The notes below the pieces were generated by a model. The model worked only from the letters and a program-made list of their open reading frames with translations. It was not told where the DNA came from and searched no databases. Positions 1 to 7,561 of a stretch of 44,043 bases of DNA are shown one piece after another. This DNA comes from an uncultured Eubacteriales bacterium (GTDB lineage: Bacteria > Bacillota > Clostridia > Oscillospirales > CAG-382). The stretch spans positions 1 through 44,043 of the forward strand of contig CAKSEL010000016.1 of assembly GCA_934446675.1 (NCBI GenBank), given 5' to 3'. Numbering within the stretch: position 1 is the stretch's first letter; each line of letters starts with the position of its first letter. A program made the position numbers and the translations under genes.

Positions 1-132
1 GTTATTTAAGGCAACAACCAAATTATAGTCTGTGTATTCATCTCCCAGCAAACCTTTTAATTCATCTTGATGACTTTCAGTATAATTATACACAACGGAA
101 TATGATTTTTTTCGTTTTATTATAGATGCCAT
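1..132 (-). pseudogene. Tyrosine integrase remnant (runs off left edge, internally deleted)
   Basis: An open frame starts at ATG 132 behind a GGAAG-type ribosome site and runs off the left edge after 44 codons. Residues 1-18 (MASIIKRKKSYSVVYNYT) match the usual start of Tn916/Tn1549-type tyrosine integrases. The next residues (DELKGLLGDEYTDYNLVV) resemble a segment that normally lies about 250 residues later, inside the catalytic domain. The arm-binding domain and most of the core therefore seem to have been removed by an in-frame internal deletion. The family placement is from memory of such integrases, not a search. The gene lies 15 bases after the excisionase-like gene and was probably co-transcribed with it. 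It is unlikely to recombine DNA. The rest of the gene lies outside the window. Confidence 0.7.
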
Positions 133-147
133 AATTTTTACTTCCTT

Positions 148-339
148 TCAGATATTTAGTTTATCTAACCAATCATCGAATGATTTTTTTGAAATTCTGA
201 TTGAAGCACCTATTTTAACAACCTTAAAATGATTTTCCTTAACCAAGTTGTATGCCGAGGTTCGCCCGATACCAAGCATATCGGCAATCTCAGCAACAGT
301 ATAAGTTTTTTTGTTGTCTTGCGCCTTTTGATTTAACAT
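148..339 (-). CDS. Excisionase-family helix-turn-helix DNA-binding protein
   Basis: This 63-residue protein has the compact winged-helix form of excisionase/MerR-like (HTH_17) proteins. TVAEIADMLGIGRTSAYNLV forms the helix-turn-helix at about residues 14-33, a beta wing follows (KVVKIGASIRIS), and the end is SFDDWL. Such proteins bind DNA at attachment sites and steer integrase toward excision, or act as small regulators. The start ATG has a strong AAGGAGG site upstream and a good promoter at 389-417. It lies directly before the integrase remnant in the same direction, the usual xis-int order. The protein itself looks intact although its integrase partner is broken. Confidence 0.85.
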   Translation of the reverse strand: MLNQKAQDNKKTYTVAEIADMLGIGRTSAYNLVKENHFKVVKIGASIRISKKSFDDWLDKLNI

Positions 340-388
340 AATTTTTCCTCCTTCCGAAAATCAAAAAACGCTCTCGTGTTTTATAAAT

Positions 389-417
389 ACTATAACACAC
401 AAAAGCGCTTTCTGCAA
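389..417 (-). promoter_or_regulatory. Sigma-A promoter for the xis-int pair
   Basis: Reading leftwards, a -35 of TTGCAG (412-417) and a -10 of TATAGT (389-394) are separated by 17 bases. Transcription would start about 45 bases before the excisionase-like gene. No experimental support. Confidence 0.6.
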
Positions 418-467
418 AAAAATATAACATTGCCTTAATACCACAAATTAAAGCACTTATGACTTGA

Positions 468-690
468 ATCCCGTATTTATTCGTCGGCAAGGCAATTATT
501 ACACTTTGCAACGAAAAAAGAATTGCTGTTGAACGCCGTATTGAAAGCGGCTCACGTCCCGGTTTGGACCAAATCGATACGGGTATTCTGTTTGGGAATC
601 TGTTAGATAATGCCATTGAAGCAGCAGAGAATACTGTCACCAAACACGTTCCTTTGATGGTTCAGATAAAAGGTGCATATCTTTCAATTT
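468..690 (+). pseudogene. GHKL (AgrC-type) sensor histidine kinase fragment
   Basis: The plus strand encodes a fragment of the ATP-binding domain of a GHKL histidine kinase. AIITLCNEKR leads into ILFGNLLDNAIEAAENT, the N box of AgrC-like peptide-pheromone kinases. There is no start codon, no membrane domain and no G box. The frame degenerates after about 690 and stops near 731. An NPVF-like motif just upstream (about 468-476) reads in another frame, so a frameshift also seems present. It is the only plus-strand coding trace in the first 11 kb and must come from a different, older gene. Kinase identity rests on the N box. Confidence 0.7.
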
Positions 691-706
691 TAGTCATCAT
701 AAAAGC

Positions 707-749
707 AGCGTCCAGGCTACACCTTTTTTGATGGGCCCGGACGCTTTTT
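707..749 (+). terminator. Hairpin terminator
   Basis: Arms AGCGTCCAGGC (707-717) and GCCCGGACGCT (735-745) form a stem with one A-C mismatch on the plus strand, followed by five T. On the minus strand the mismatch becomes a G-U pair, so it may also end the leftward surface-protein operon that stops at 892. Confidence 0.6.
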
Positions 750-891
750 GGGGTGTTATTGCGACAGCTTCTCTTCGATTTTTTATTTTGCCTGCTTTGT
801 AAATGTGACCACCGTGCTGTCAAAGAGCTTGCAATACTTGCAGACATTCTTGCCGGTGTCGAACGTAAGAGTCAGGGAGGGCGCATCGGCT

Positions 892-1299
892 TCAGATTCG
901 CTCAAGGATTATCGTGCCATACGCGATGGTCAGACAGCCGTCCTCATCCACCGGTATTTCGGCAAACGGGTCGACCGCCTCTCCCAGCACCTCGCCCTTG
1001 ACCTTGGTATCGTAGTAGAACTTACCGTCCTTCTCTTTCCAGGCGGTCTGCTCGATAACGGCGAAACCGTCCTCGTCGATCACGGCACCCTGCGACTTTG
1101 CAAGCTCGATTTTGTCCTCGGGTACGCGCATCAGCGTGTTCATCGAGCCGTCCTCAGTGAATTCGGTTCTGTTCATGAGCATCATGATGATTTCGTCCGC
1201 GTTATCTCCCTCCGGCAGATTATCCGGCGTGTAGGACACCATACCGTTTCGGGTTGGGAAGAGCAGCTCCTTGACTTTCCATTTTCCGACAATGTTCAT
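892..1299 (-). CDS. Small uncharacterised protein, last gene of the surface operon
   Basis: A 135-residue soluble acidic protein starting MNIVGKWKVKELLFPT. The ATG at 1299 is chosen because AGAGGAG lies just upstream; a longer frame exists but would overlap the neighbour. The beginning (GKWKV), the rich beta pattern (NTLMRVPED, GKFYYDTKVKGEVLGE) and the end TIILERI suggest a small beta-barrel or lipocalin-like fold, but I cannot assign a named family. There is no signal peptide or membrane segment. It lies 55 bases after the preceding gene and closes the leftward operon before the hairpin at 707-749. The function is unknown. Confidence 0.75.
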   Translation of the reverse strand: MNIVGKWKVKELLFPTRNGMVSYTPDNLPEGDNADEIIMMLMNRTEFTEDGSMNTLMRVPEDKIELAKSQGAVIDEDGFAVIEQTAWKEKDGKFYYDTKVKGEVLGEAVDPFAEIPVDEDGCLTIAYGTIILERI

Positions 1300-1354
1300 T
1301 GCGATATCTCCTCTCTGTTTGTTTTGTTGTTTTATCGTTGATTCCGGAGGCTGG

Positions 1355-1936
1355 TTATGCCCAGGGATCATCGGATTTCGGTGTGCGGACACCGGTCAGC
1401 AGATACTGCTCCCACAGGAACCACTTGCTGTCAGAACCGCGCTGGCGCAGCTTTATCGGGCGCGGAGAATCGGCTCCGCCGCAGGGAATGAAGAGCTTCA
1501 TGTAGCCGGGTTCCTCGTTTGAAACGTGGTTCGACTCGATGACGAGCGTGTAGGGTTGGGTCGGTGTATAGTTGTTGTCAGGCGTCGAGCCGGAGAAGTA
1601 GGTGAAAGGCAGATAGGTCTTTCCGTCGCGGAAGCGGTCGTTCAGAAAGGAGATCTCCTGTCCGTTCAGAGGACGCGGACCGCGCAGGAAATTCAGCATC
1701 TCGGTGCCGATATTTCTGTCTGCCGCGTAGGCGCAGAGCGCGAGGACAGTCAGGGCTGCCGTCTTGAACGGCGTATCCATGCTTGCCTCCGGAAGCGCCT
1801 GCAGCTCAGCCAGGCTCTCCGGCAAAGATGTGAAGGTGAAGGTCTCGCTCTTTGAGCCGATAGCGTGTGCTGCCGAAGATGCGGCTGTGTTGACCGCCTG
1901 CTTTGCTGTGCTTTTAAGTTTGTCGAAGATTCCCAT
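1355..1936 (-). CDS. Conserved uncharacterised protein of Clostridia surface/secretion operons
   Basis: A 193-residue protein with start MGIFDKLKSTAKQAVN. The ATG at 1936 has AAGGAG seven bases upstream. Residues 1-30 form an amphipathic alanine-rich helix. The rest is a compact domain containing SLPESLAELQALPEA, TVLALCAYAADRNIG, LNGQEISFLNDRFRD, NNYTPTQPY and the end WFLWEQYLLTG...DDPWA. I recognise this pattern as a recurrent uncharacterised Clostridia family but cannot give a function. It has no signal peptide. The short MG(I/L)FDK start resembles that of the DUF4428 gene upstream, which may mean a shared small amphipathic anchor. The gene follows the large lipoprotein gene by 26 bases. 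Confidence 0.75.
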   Translation of the reverse strand: MGIFDKLKSTAKQAVNTAASSAAHAIGSKSETFTFTSLPESLAELQALPEASMDTPFKTAALTVLALCAYAADRNIGTEMLNFLRGPRPLNGQEISFLNDRFRDGKTYLPFTYFSGSTPDNNYTPTQPYTLVIESNHVSNEEPGYMKLFIPCGGADSPRPIKLRQRGSDSKWFLWEQYLLTGVRTPKSDDPWA

Positions 1937-1962
1937 TGTAAAACTCCTTTTCAAATATGATT

Positions 1963-3243
1963 TCATTCCGCCCCTTCGCAGACAAAGATCGTGTAGTCGA
2001 TCCCGTCTCCGGGGTATTCATACAGTTCGGTGCATGCTTCATCAAGGTATGCCGTGCCCCACGGGCAGTACTCAAATACGTCGAACTCCCAGTCTGCCGG
2101 AATTGTGAAGGTCAGTCCGAGAGTCTCGCCGTCAGAGTAGAGCAGCTTGAGCGACACGGTCCGCAGCGGTCCTTTCCACGCAGCGATCGTATCCGGCTCG
2201 GGAAGTTTGTCGCCGTAGCTGAATTTTGCCATGTAGTAAGAGTCGTCATTTTCGTCAAAGGATTCGAGCTTCTTCAGTGCGAGGGTTCCGCGATCGACCG
2301 TGAAGACGGTGCTTGAAGAACCGTAATCGACAAAGAAAATCTCTTCTTCCTCGGTGCAGGTAAGCCGTGTCAGATAGGTCTTCTCATCCGGAAGCAGCCA
2401 TGTGACAACGTAATCGTCGAGCCAGTCGGACGAGGTGTCGACAGGCAGGATACTTACTCTGCCGGCTTCGTCATCGCCGGCATTGAATTGAAACTCATCA
2501 TAGTAGCCTGTTGATCCGTCATCCATCCAGAGAGCGTACCCGTTGTCGGTTTTTGCAGAGTAGATGAGCGATCCGTATCCGCTTAAGTAGTCCTCTGTAA
2601 TCGTGAGATTGTCATATATCGAGAACAGGTTCGACAGATGGTTTGCGGCACGCAGCATATCCGGCGTAAAATCCAGATCGATGAATTCATTGCGGCTGAA
2701 CTCCGAAAGTGTGTAGCCGTCGTTTTCCTCTTTGAATGTGACGTTGAATACCGTTTCCTCGACAACATCGAAACGCAAATGGTCGCGTATCGTGACGACA
2801 TATGCATTCTTTTTGACATTCTCACAGCTTACCTCAGAGACGACTCCGAGGTACGAATGAAAAGCCTCGTAAATTTCCGGAAATATCCAGCAGGTCTTGC
2901 CGTCCCGGGTTTCTGTTTCCGCGTCGATGCCATCCGGCGGTGTCATGGCAGCTTCACCGGTTAAGAGGATTTTCCGGATCTCCTTCAGCTGCTCCTCGGG
3001 CAGCGCGGCGTCGTCTGAAAATTCAAGGTTCGCCATGTACGCCGCGTACCATCCGGCTGTGTTCCAGGCAAATTCGGGCGTGTCGGTGTCCATACTTCCG
3101 TTCCAGACGAGCGTGCGATAGGAAAGAGCCGCCGCTATTGCGAGGTTCTCAAGGTCGTCAAATCCAACCGGTTTTTTTCCACAGCCGGCAAAGCAGGAGA
3201 ATATGACAGCTATCACGATGATGAGTACGGCTGACTTTTTCAT
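1963..3243 (-). CDS. Putative lipoprotein, 426 residues
   Basis: The N-terminus is a lipoprotein signal: MKKSA, a hydrophobic stretch (VLIIVIAVIFSCF) and a lipobox ending AGC at about residue 21. The mature protein would be lipid-anchored on the outer face of the membrane. The rest is acidic and soluble, rich in beta strands and aromatic residues. It includes an NTF2-like stretch around residues 120-200 (DHLRFDVVEETVFNVTFKEE) and several Trp-Asp-rich loops. No catalytic motif is visible. The gene sits 18 bases after the TPM fragment and belongs to the surface operon. The role is unknown; a binding or sensing lipoprotein is possible. Confidence 0.75.
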   Translation of the reverse strand: MKKSAVLIIVIAVIFSCFAGCGKKPVGFDDLENLAIAAALSYRTLVWNGSMDTDTPEFAWNTAGWYAAYMANLEFSDDAALPEEQLKEIRKILLTGEAAMTPPDGIDAETETRDGKTCWIFPEIYEAFHSYLGVVSEVSCENVKKNAYVVTIRDHLRFDVVEETVFNVTFKEENDGYTLSEFSRNEFIDLDFTPDMLRAANHLSNLFSIYDNLTITEDYLSGYGSLIYSAKTDNGYALWMDDGSTGYYDEFQFNAGDDEAGRVSILPVDTSSDWLDDYVVTWLLPDEKTYLTRLTCTEEEEIFFVDYGSSSTVFTVDRGTLALKKLESFDENDDSYYMAKFSYGDKLPEPDTIAAWKGPLRTVSLKLLYSDGETLGLTFTIPADWEFDVFEYCPWGTAYLDEACTELYEYPGDGIDYTIFVCEGAE

Positions 3244-3261
3244 AATGCCAATCTCCTTATG

Positions 3262-3756
3262 TCAGAATTTTCCTCCGCCTCCGCCGTGTGAAGTGCCGGA
3301 AGAAGAAGTATGTGTGCTGCTGCCTCCTCCTGAACTTTCACTTGACCGCTTTGTTCTCGTTACATTCTTGTAGAGGAACATCTCACGGCTGTCGGTTATG
3401 TTTATGCTGCCGTTCTTCATGTAGCTGTTCGCTGCCGCCTGAGCGCGGACAGTGGTGAGCTTCGCCTTCATCTTGCCAACGGTGACGAAAGACAGCATCA
3501 GACCGATGATAAGGCAGACAAGTATCCAGACGGGCGACAGTGGCTTGCGCGGAAGACTGCCGATGTCATAAGGCTTGCCGGTCCTTGCCTGCGTGATGAA
3601 TTCGTCGCACAGGGTGATGTAAGCCGCGAAAGCTCCGGCAAAATCCTTATCAGAAAGATACGGGACTATCTGCTCCCCTATATACTCGATTCCGGCGTCA
3701 GTGAATGCGGTGATGCCGTAGCCGCAGGTCGATATATACCAGTCGTTGTCCTCCAT
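3262..3756 (-). pseudogene. TPM-domain protein, N-terminus missing
   Basis: This 164-residue frame begins inside a TPM (TLP18.3/Psb32/MOLO-1) domain, at MEDNDWYISTCGYG, and continues with GIEYIGEQIVPYL. One membrane helix follows at about residues 76-96, then a cytoplasmic or external tail ending in Ser/Gly/His repeats (SSGGGSSTHTSS, GGGGGKF). Complete TPM proteins have a signal peptide and about 90 more residues before this point. In-frame codons just before the ATG read PDIS, which fits the family, so the ATG is internal. There is no ribosome site. The frame overlaps the end of the DUF4428 frame by 79 bases in a different register, so a deletion has joined two genes. Confidence 0.75.
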
Positions 3757-4019
3757 GCTGATATCGGGTCAATATAAACGTTCTTGCTTCCGTCAAAGGT
3801 GACGGACGGCGAGAAATCAGCGAGCCGCTGCTCGTTTTCTTTACGGTAGGCGAGCTGTTCCTTTATTTCAGCGATTGTCGAGTTTCTGCGGTCGCTGAAG
3901 AACGGGGAGAGCTTTCCAGCGCAGTCCTTGCAGAGATTGTCGTCCTCAAGCTTGCGGTTCCCGAGAAAACCAATCTTGGCACCGCAGACATCACAGTATT
4001 TTTTGTCAAATAATCCCAT
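3678..4019 (-). pseudogene. DUF4428 zinc-ribbon protein, C-terminus lost by fusion
   Basis: The frame starts MGLFDKKYCDVCGAKIGFLG and carries two CxxC pairs (CDVCG at 9-12 and CKDCAG near 31-34), the zinc ribbon of DUF4428 proteins. The family continues through FFSDRRNSTIAEIKEQLAYR to KNVYIDP at about residue 84. After that the reading frame runs out of register across the TPM gene, giving a nonsense tail (SAWRTTTGIYRP). The normal C-terminal half is missing. Its start overlaps the stop of the small lipoprotein gene (TAATG), so it would be translationally coupled. DUF4428 next to TPM genes is a familiar pairing in Clostridia. Confidence 0.7.
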
Positions 4020-4234
4020 TACCCGACATAGCCGAGAAAGGCTGCGCCGACGGTCATGCCGCTGTCAGCGCCCGGAAGGCTCTCCTCCGGAGGACTCGGC
4101 TGCTTTGTCCCGGCGGATGTCGATACTTCGGTGTCCTTTGATGTGTCTCCGCCGCTTTTTGCCTGCGTTTTAGCGCAGCCGCCGAGCAGGAGGGCGAGGA
4201 GTACACAGGCAATGACTGTTCGTTGTTTTCGCAT
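4019..4234 (-). CDS. Small putative lipoprotein, 71 residues
   Basis: The protein has a clear lipoprotein signal (MRKQRTVIACVLLALLLGGC, lipobox LGGC with Cys at 20). It is followed by a short Ser/Thr/Lys/Glu-rich linker and a small hydrophobic end (VGAAFLGYVG). AAGGAG lies six bases before the ATG. The length is short for a working domain, so it may be a minimal membrane anchor or the stub of a longer lipoprotein. It sits 48 bases after the receiver-like gene and overlaps the next gene by one base. Confidence 0.65.
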   Translation of the reverse strand: MRKQRTVIACVLLALLLGGCAKTQAKSGGDTSKDTEVSTSAGTKQPSPPEESLPGADSGMTVGAAFLGYVG

Positions 4235-4282
4235 GACTTGCTCCTTATATTGTTTCCGGTCAATGCAATTGCCGGTTCTTTT

Positions 4283-4666
4283 TCAGAGGCTCGCTATCAC
4301 TGCCGCGAGATACTTCTCACTGACTGACATGAAAACTATTGCGTCGGCGTGACCTTCGAGCTTGGCGTTGATGATCTGCTCGGCGAGCTTCTTGTCGGCA
4401 TCGCCATCCGTGATGAAGATGATTTTGCAGCCCGAAAGCTTTTTTCGTATGCTGTCCGCCAGTGAAATCCGTTCCGGCATCCTCCACGGCGTGTATCTGG
4501 TCACTTCCATCATGACGACAGACGGCTGATGTATCTGGCATATGTCGAAAGTCATTTCCGGAGATTTTGAAATAACTGTCAGATAATCGTCAAGCTCCTG
4601 CAGCAAAGCGCGTTCGAGCAGCTTTGCGTAAAGTCCGCTCTGCAAGTCAAGCACGATCCTTCGCAT
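4283..4666 (-). CDS. Stand-alone receiver-like protein with degenerate phosphorylation site
   Basis: The 127 residues follow the beta-alpha pattern of a CheY receiver: beta1 RRIVLDL, beta3 PSVVMMEVT, beta4 CKIIFITDGD, beta5 ADAIVFMSVS. The phosphorylated Asp at the end of beta3 is replaced by Glu (VVMMEV), the acidic pair after beta1 is reduced to one Asp, and the beta5 Lys is Met. The switch Thr is kept (FITDG). Glu at this spot often mimics the phosphorylated state, so the protein may be locked active or may work by protein contact. There is no output domain. It sits between the SLH gene (57-base gap) and the small lipoprotein gene in the same operon. Confidence 0.65.
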   Translation of the reverse strand: MRRIVLDLQSGLYAKLLERALLQELDDYLTVISKSPEMTFDICQIHQPSVVMMEVTRYTPWRMPERISLADSIRKKLSGCKIIFITDGDADKKLAEQIINAKLEGHADAIVFMSVSEKYLAAVIASL

Positions 4667-4723
4667 TTTTCTTCACCACCTTTGTTTTTCCGTGCGGAGA
4701 AAAGTCCGCCCGGAAGGAAAGCC

Positions 4724-7366
4724 TCACAAAGAGTAATGGATGCAGAACCGAGTGAGCGCGGTTGCAATCATATGTCTTAACGCGTTGTCGAGCGGAGCGA
4801 GATTTCCGTCCACTTCCTCGATTATTTCCTTCGAGTAAGCCCATGCCATGGCGTCAAGTGCCCAAGAATCGATCTTGGAGGCGTCGGGCTGGGTCAGCTT
4901 GCCGTTTGCGGGAACGATGAAATTGCGGCTCTTCGCATATCTGTAGAGGAAAACCGCCAGCTGCTCGCGCGTGATCGGATCGTCCGGTCCGAAGCGTCCG
5001 TCGCCGTAGCCGTTGGTGATGCCGTGCTTTACAGCCCACGCGACCGCGTCGGAATACCACTGACCGGCGGGAACGTCATAAAATTCGTTTGATGCCGCCG
5101 TCACGGGCGAGCCCTCAAGTCTGTAGAGAACCGTGACGATAGCGGCTCTGGTGAGATTGCCCATAGGATCGAAGGCGTCCGCGCTGACGCCGTTCATCAG
5201 AAACGGATCGTGATTGTTGGCATACCAGACGCTGCCGTAATAGGGATCGCCGAGGGACACGTCCTTAAAGGGAAGAGCCTTCTTCTTCGGAAGAAGCAGA
5301 CAGGAGAAGACGAGCGACTGTATATCGTCATTGTCATTCGCGATACACGTATAGTAGAACGTCTTGTACATATCCTCGTCTTTGATGCCGTGCATCAGGA
5401 GTGCCTGACCGTTGCTGAGGAGCGTGTTGTTGAGGAGCCTGCCGTTTCGGTCGCATTGGTACCAGGCGTATCGGATATTTGCGGAAGCGTTGTCAGCCTT
5501 GACCTCGAAGCTGAAATCCTCATCGGAGCTGTAGATGACGACGTGCTTTGCCGCGTCGTCGCTGTAGCGAAGGGTATATTTCCCGACAGCGGCGCCCTTT
5601 TCGGTGACGTTTACCTGAACGGGCGCGGGAATGACTGCAAGCCGGCTCTTTTCGCCGTCTATCACACAGGAAATTTCACAGTAATAGTACTGCGTTCCGA
5701 CCTTGTCGGCGGGAATCGTGAGAACCGGTGTGGTCGCTCCCTTGACCGCAATACCCGAGCCGACGACCTTGGACGCCGAGCTGTACCACTGAACCTTCAG
5801 ATCCGTTGCGAGCATCGGGTCGATGTTGGTTTGGGCGGTGACAGTCGCCTTGTCGCCGACCTTGAGGTCAAAGCTTGATTTCGAGTAGGAAAGCTCGAGA
5901 TCGAAATATTTGACGTCCTCCTGTCCCTTGATATCCTCGGGGGTGAATGTCGCGACCAGATAGTATTTGTTCTCAAACTTCTGCTTTCCGCCGCCGGAGG
6001 TCTCACCCTCGGCAACAATCTCGGCATCCTTTGATTCTATGCTGAAATTGTGGTTGGTGAGGATGTCGTCCGTCCAAAGGAAGCTCTTTTCAAGAGAGAG
6101 AGGAATCTTTACGGTGTAGGTCTGACCGGATTCGAAGGTCTTGTGAGCCGGAGTCCATACGGGCTCGCCGTAGATTATGCCGTTGTCGTCGCTGTCAAAA
6201 TACTCTCTGTCGGGAATTCTCGCTCCGACCTTGAGCATAGCGTCGCCGGTGAAGTAGACAGAGCCGCTGTTGATATAAGCCTGCTCACCGAAGACGCCGA
6301 CCGTTACCGGGAAGACATAGAGATATTCGTCGGTTCCCATCGAGGAGGTGCGGATTTTATACTCACTCACCTGTCCGTTCCAGACAGCATAGCTGTCCTT
6401 GGAAAAGGTGTAGCCCTCAGGGAGCTTTACGTTTACGGCGACGCTGATGTTATCGCCCTTGGATACTTCATTGATTTCCTTTCGGAACATCTCGTATTTG
6501 ACTGCGGTAACCGTTCCGATCGACGCAGTAGCCGTGCGGTCGAGCTCCTGACCGTGCGCCGGGACGTCAAGATCGGTGATTTTGATTTCCTTCGCCTCGC
6601 TGCCGATTGTCACCGGGAAGGAGAAGGACAGCGTGTTGCCTTTCTTGTATGTAAACACACTCGCGTCGACCTTCTTGCCGTTGATGGTCACATTGCTGAG
6701 CGCAGGCGACCAGTAAGGCTCACCGTCATCCACCCAGCCGAAGAAGTAGGCTTCGGTGGGTTCGAGCTCTACTTGGATTTCAGCCTCGACACCGGCATAG
6801 TAATCCGGGATGACCTCGTCGTCATGTGTTCCGGCACCGGTGATCTCGAACCACGCTCTGAGGAACTTTGCAACATCACCCTTGGATTCTACCTTGAGTT
6901 TCGGGAAAGGCTTTCCGGCGACGAAGGGCTCATCGTATGTGATTTTGATATTGCCGCTGAACGTTTCCCTTTCCTTGACGGTGGTGTAATAAATTTTAGA
7001 AAAGTGCCAAGCAGGGTTGTTATTATAGGGAAAATCGGTGTCGTAATACTGCCAGTGGTGCTCCATCTTCAGTTCTCCGGCTTTTATAAACTTCACGGTA
7101 CTGCCGCTGGGGTATGCGAAGAAATCCTCCTGGGCGGGGTTTCCGTTGACCAGTACCATTGAGGGGTCGCTGAAGAGGATCCAGTTGCCGGGCGGGCCGA
7201 AGTCGTTTTTTTCCGTGATTTCCGGAAGTGGGTACTCGACATCGACATACCGGGTAATCTCTTCGTCACGCGCCGCCGACGTCATGACGCCGAGAGCGCT
7301 TATGAGGATCGCAGTCATTACGGCGATGATGAGCAGTCTTGCGATCTTGCTTGCGGTTTTTTTCAT
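4724..7366 (-). CDS. SLH-domain cell-surface protein with Ig-like repeats
   Basis: An 880-residue secreted protein. The ATG at 7366 is chosen for the AAAGGAG site; it gives the signal peptide MKKTASKIARLL...SALGVMTSA. The next 490 or so residues are beta-rich repeated modules containing patterns such as EPYWSPALSNVTINGKKVD and EPVWTPAHKTFESG. One Ig-like module lies at about 500-610 (WYSS...YYCEIS), a second at about 610-690 (YAWYQCD...YYTCIAN). The last 183 residues form three SLH repeats (FKDVS, FYDVPAGQWYSDAVAW, WALDAMAWAYSK; LTRAAIVTVLYR and ITREQLAVFLYR), the third weak. SLH repeats bind pyruvylated wall polymers. A strong promoter lies 100 bases upstream, just after the two-component genes. 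Confidence 0.88.
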   Translation of the reverse strand: MKKTASKIARLLIIAVMTAILISALGVMTSAARDEEITRYVDVEYPLPEITEKNDFGPPGNWILFSDPSMVLVNGNPAQEDFFAYPSGSTVKFIKAGELKMEHHWQYYDTDFPYNNNPAWHFSKIYYTTVKERETFSGNIKITYDEPFVAGKPFPKLKVESKGDVAKFLRAWFEITGAGTHDDEVIPDYYAGVEAEIQVELEPTEAYFFGWVDDGEPYWSPALSNVTINGKKVDASVFTYKKGNTLSFSFPVTIGSEAKEIKITDLDVPAHGQELDRTATASIGTVTAVKYEMFRKEINEVSKGDNISVAVNVKLPEGYTFSKDSYAVWNGQVSEYKIRTSSMGTDEYLYVFPVTVGVFGEQAYINSGSVYFTGDAMLKVGARIPDREYFDSDDNGIIYGEPVWTPAHKTFESGQTYTVKIPLSLEKSFLWTDDILTNHNFSIESKDAEIVAEGETSGGGKQKFENKYYLVATFTPEDIKGQEDVKYFDLELSYSKSSFDLKVGDKATVTAQTNIDPMLATDLKVQWYSSASKVVGSGIAVKGATTPVLTIPADKVGTQYYYCEISCVIDGEKSRLAVIPAPVQVNVTEKGAAVGKYTLRYSDDAAKHVVIYSSDEDFSFEVKADNASANIRYAWYQCDRNGRLLNNTLLSNGQALLMHGIKDEDMYKTFYYTCIANDNDDIQSLVFSCLLLPKKKALPFKDVSLGDPYYGSVWYANNHDPFLMNGVSADAFDPMGNLTRAAIVTVLYRLEGSPVTAASNEFYDVPAGQWYSDAVAWAVKHGITNGYGDGRFGPDDPITREQLAVFLYRYAKSRNFIVPANGKLTQPDASKIDSWALDAMAWAYSKEIIEEVDGNLAPLDNALRHMIATALTRFCIHYSL

Positions 7367-7416
7367 TTTGCATTTCTCCTTTGTAATCATAGATTTCGGG
7401 ATTTCGGGTCGCTGAA

Positions 7417-7453
7417 TGATCGGGATCCGTCAGTCGGGGAGACGTACCGATCA
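7417..7453 (-). promoter_or_regulatory. Inverted repeat in the 5' leader of the SLH operon
   Basis: TGATCGG (7417-7423) and CCGATCA (7447-7453) form perfect 7-base arms around a 23-base spacer. It begins a few bases after the predicted transcription start. It could be an operator for the adjacent response regulator or an mRNA hairpin. The role is inferred from position only. Confidence 0.4.
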
Positions 7454-7465
7454 TCTTGCAATTCC

Positions 7466-7494
7466 ATTATAATGCATATTTTGGCTTTTGTCAC
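7466..7494 (-). promoter_or_regulatory. Sigma-A promoter of the SLH surface operon
   Basis: Reading leftwards, -35 GTGACA (7489-7494), a 17-base spacer and -10 TATAAT (7466-7471). Five of six -35 bases and all -10 bases match consensus. The leader to the ATG at 7366 would be about 90 bases. Confidence 0.75.
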
Positions 7495-7527
7495 TGTCAC
7501 AAGTGTCAGTTATTTCGCCGAAAGCAC

Positions 7528-7553
7528 AAAAATCCTCCGGGAAAATCCCGGAG
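7528..7553 (-). terminator. Terminator after the response regulator gene
   Basis: A perfect 8-base stem (CTCCGGGA/TCCCGGAG, 7535-7553) with a three-base loop is followed leftwards by GA and five T. It lies 9 bases after the stop of the response regulator gene and separates the signalling genes from the SLH promoter. Confidence 0.8.
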
Positions 7554-7561
7554 AAAATCGT

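Noticed and set aside
780..900. A short leftward frame after the 892 stop with a CKYCK motif, suggesting a frameshifted C-terminus of the 892-1299 gene
   Set aside because: The gene already ends with a family-like TIILERI, and the extra 35 residues have no start codon except TTG and no clear homology.
6050..7162. A 370-codon rightward frame opposite the SLH gene
   Set aside because: It is antisense to a clearly coding region with signal peptide and SLH repeats and has no recognisable motifs or ribosome site.
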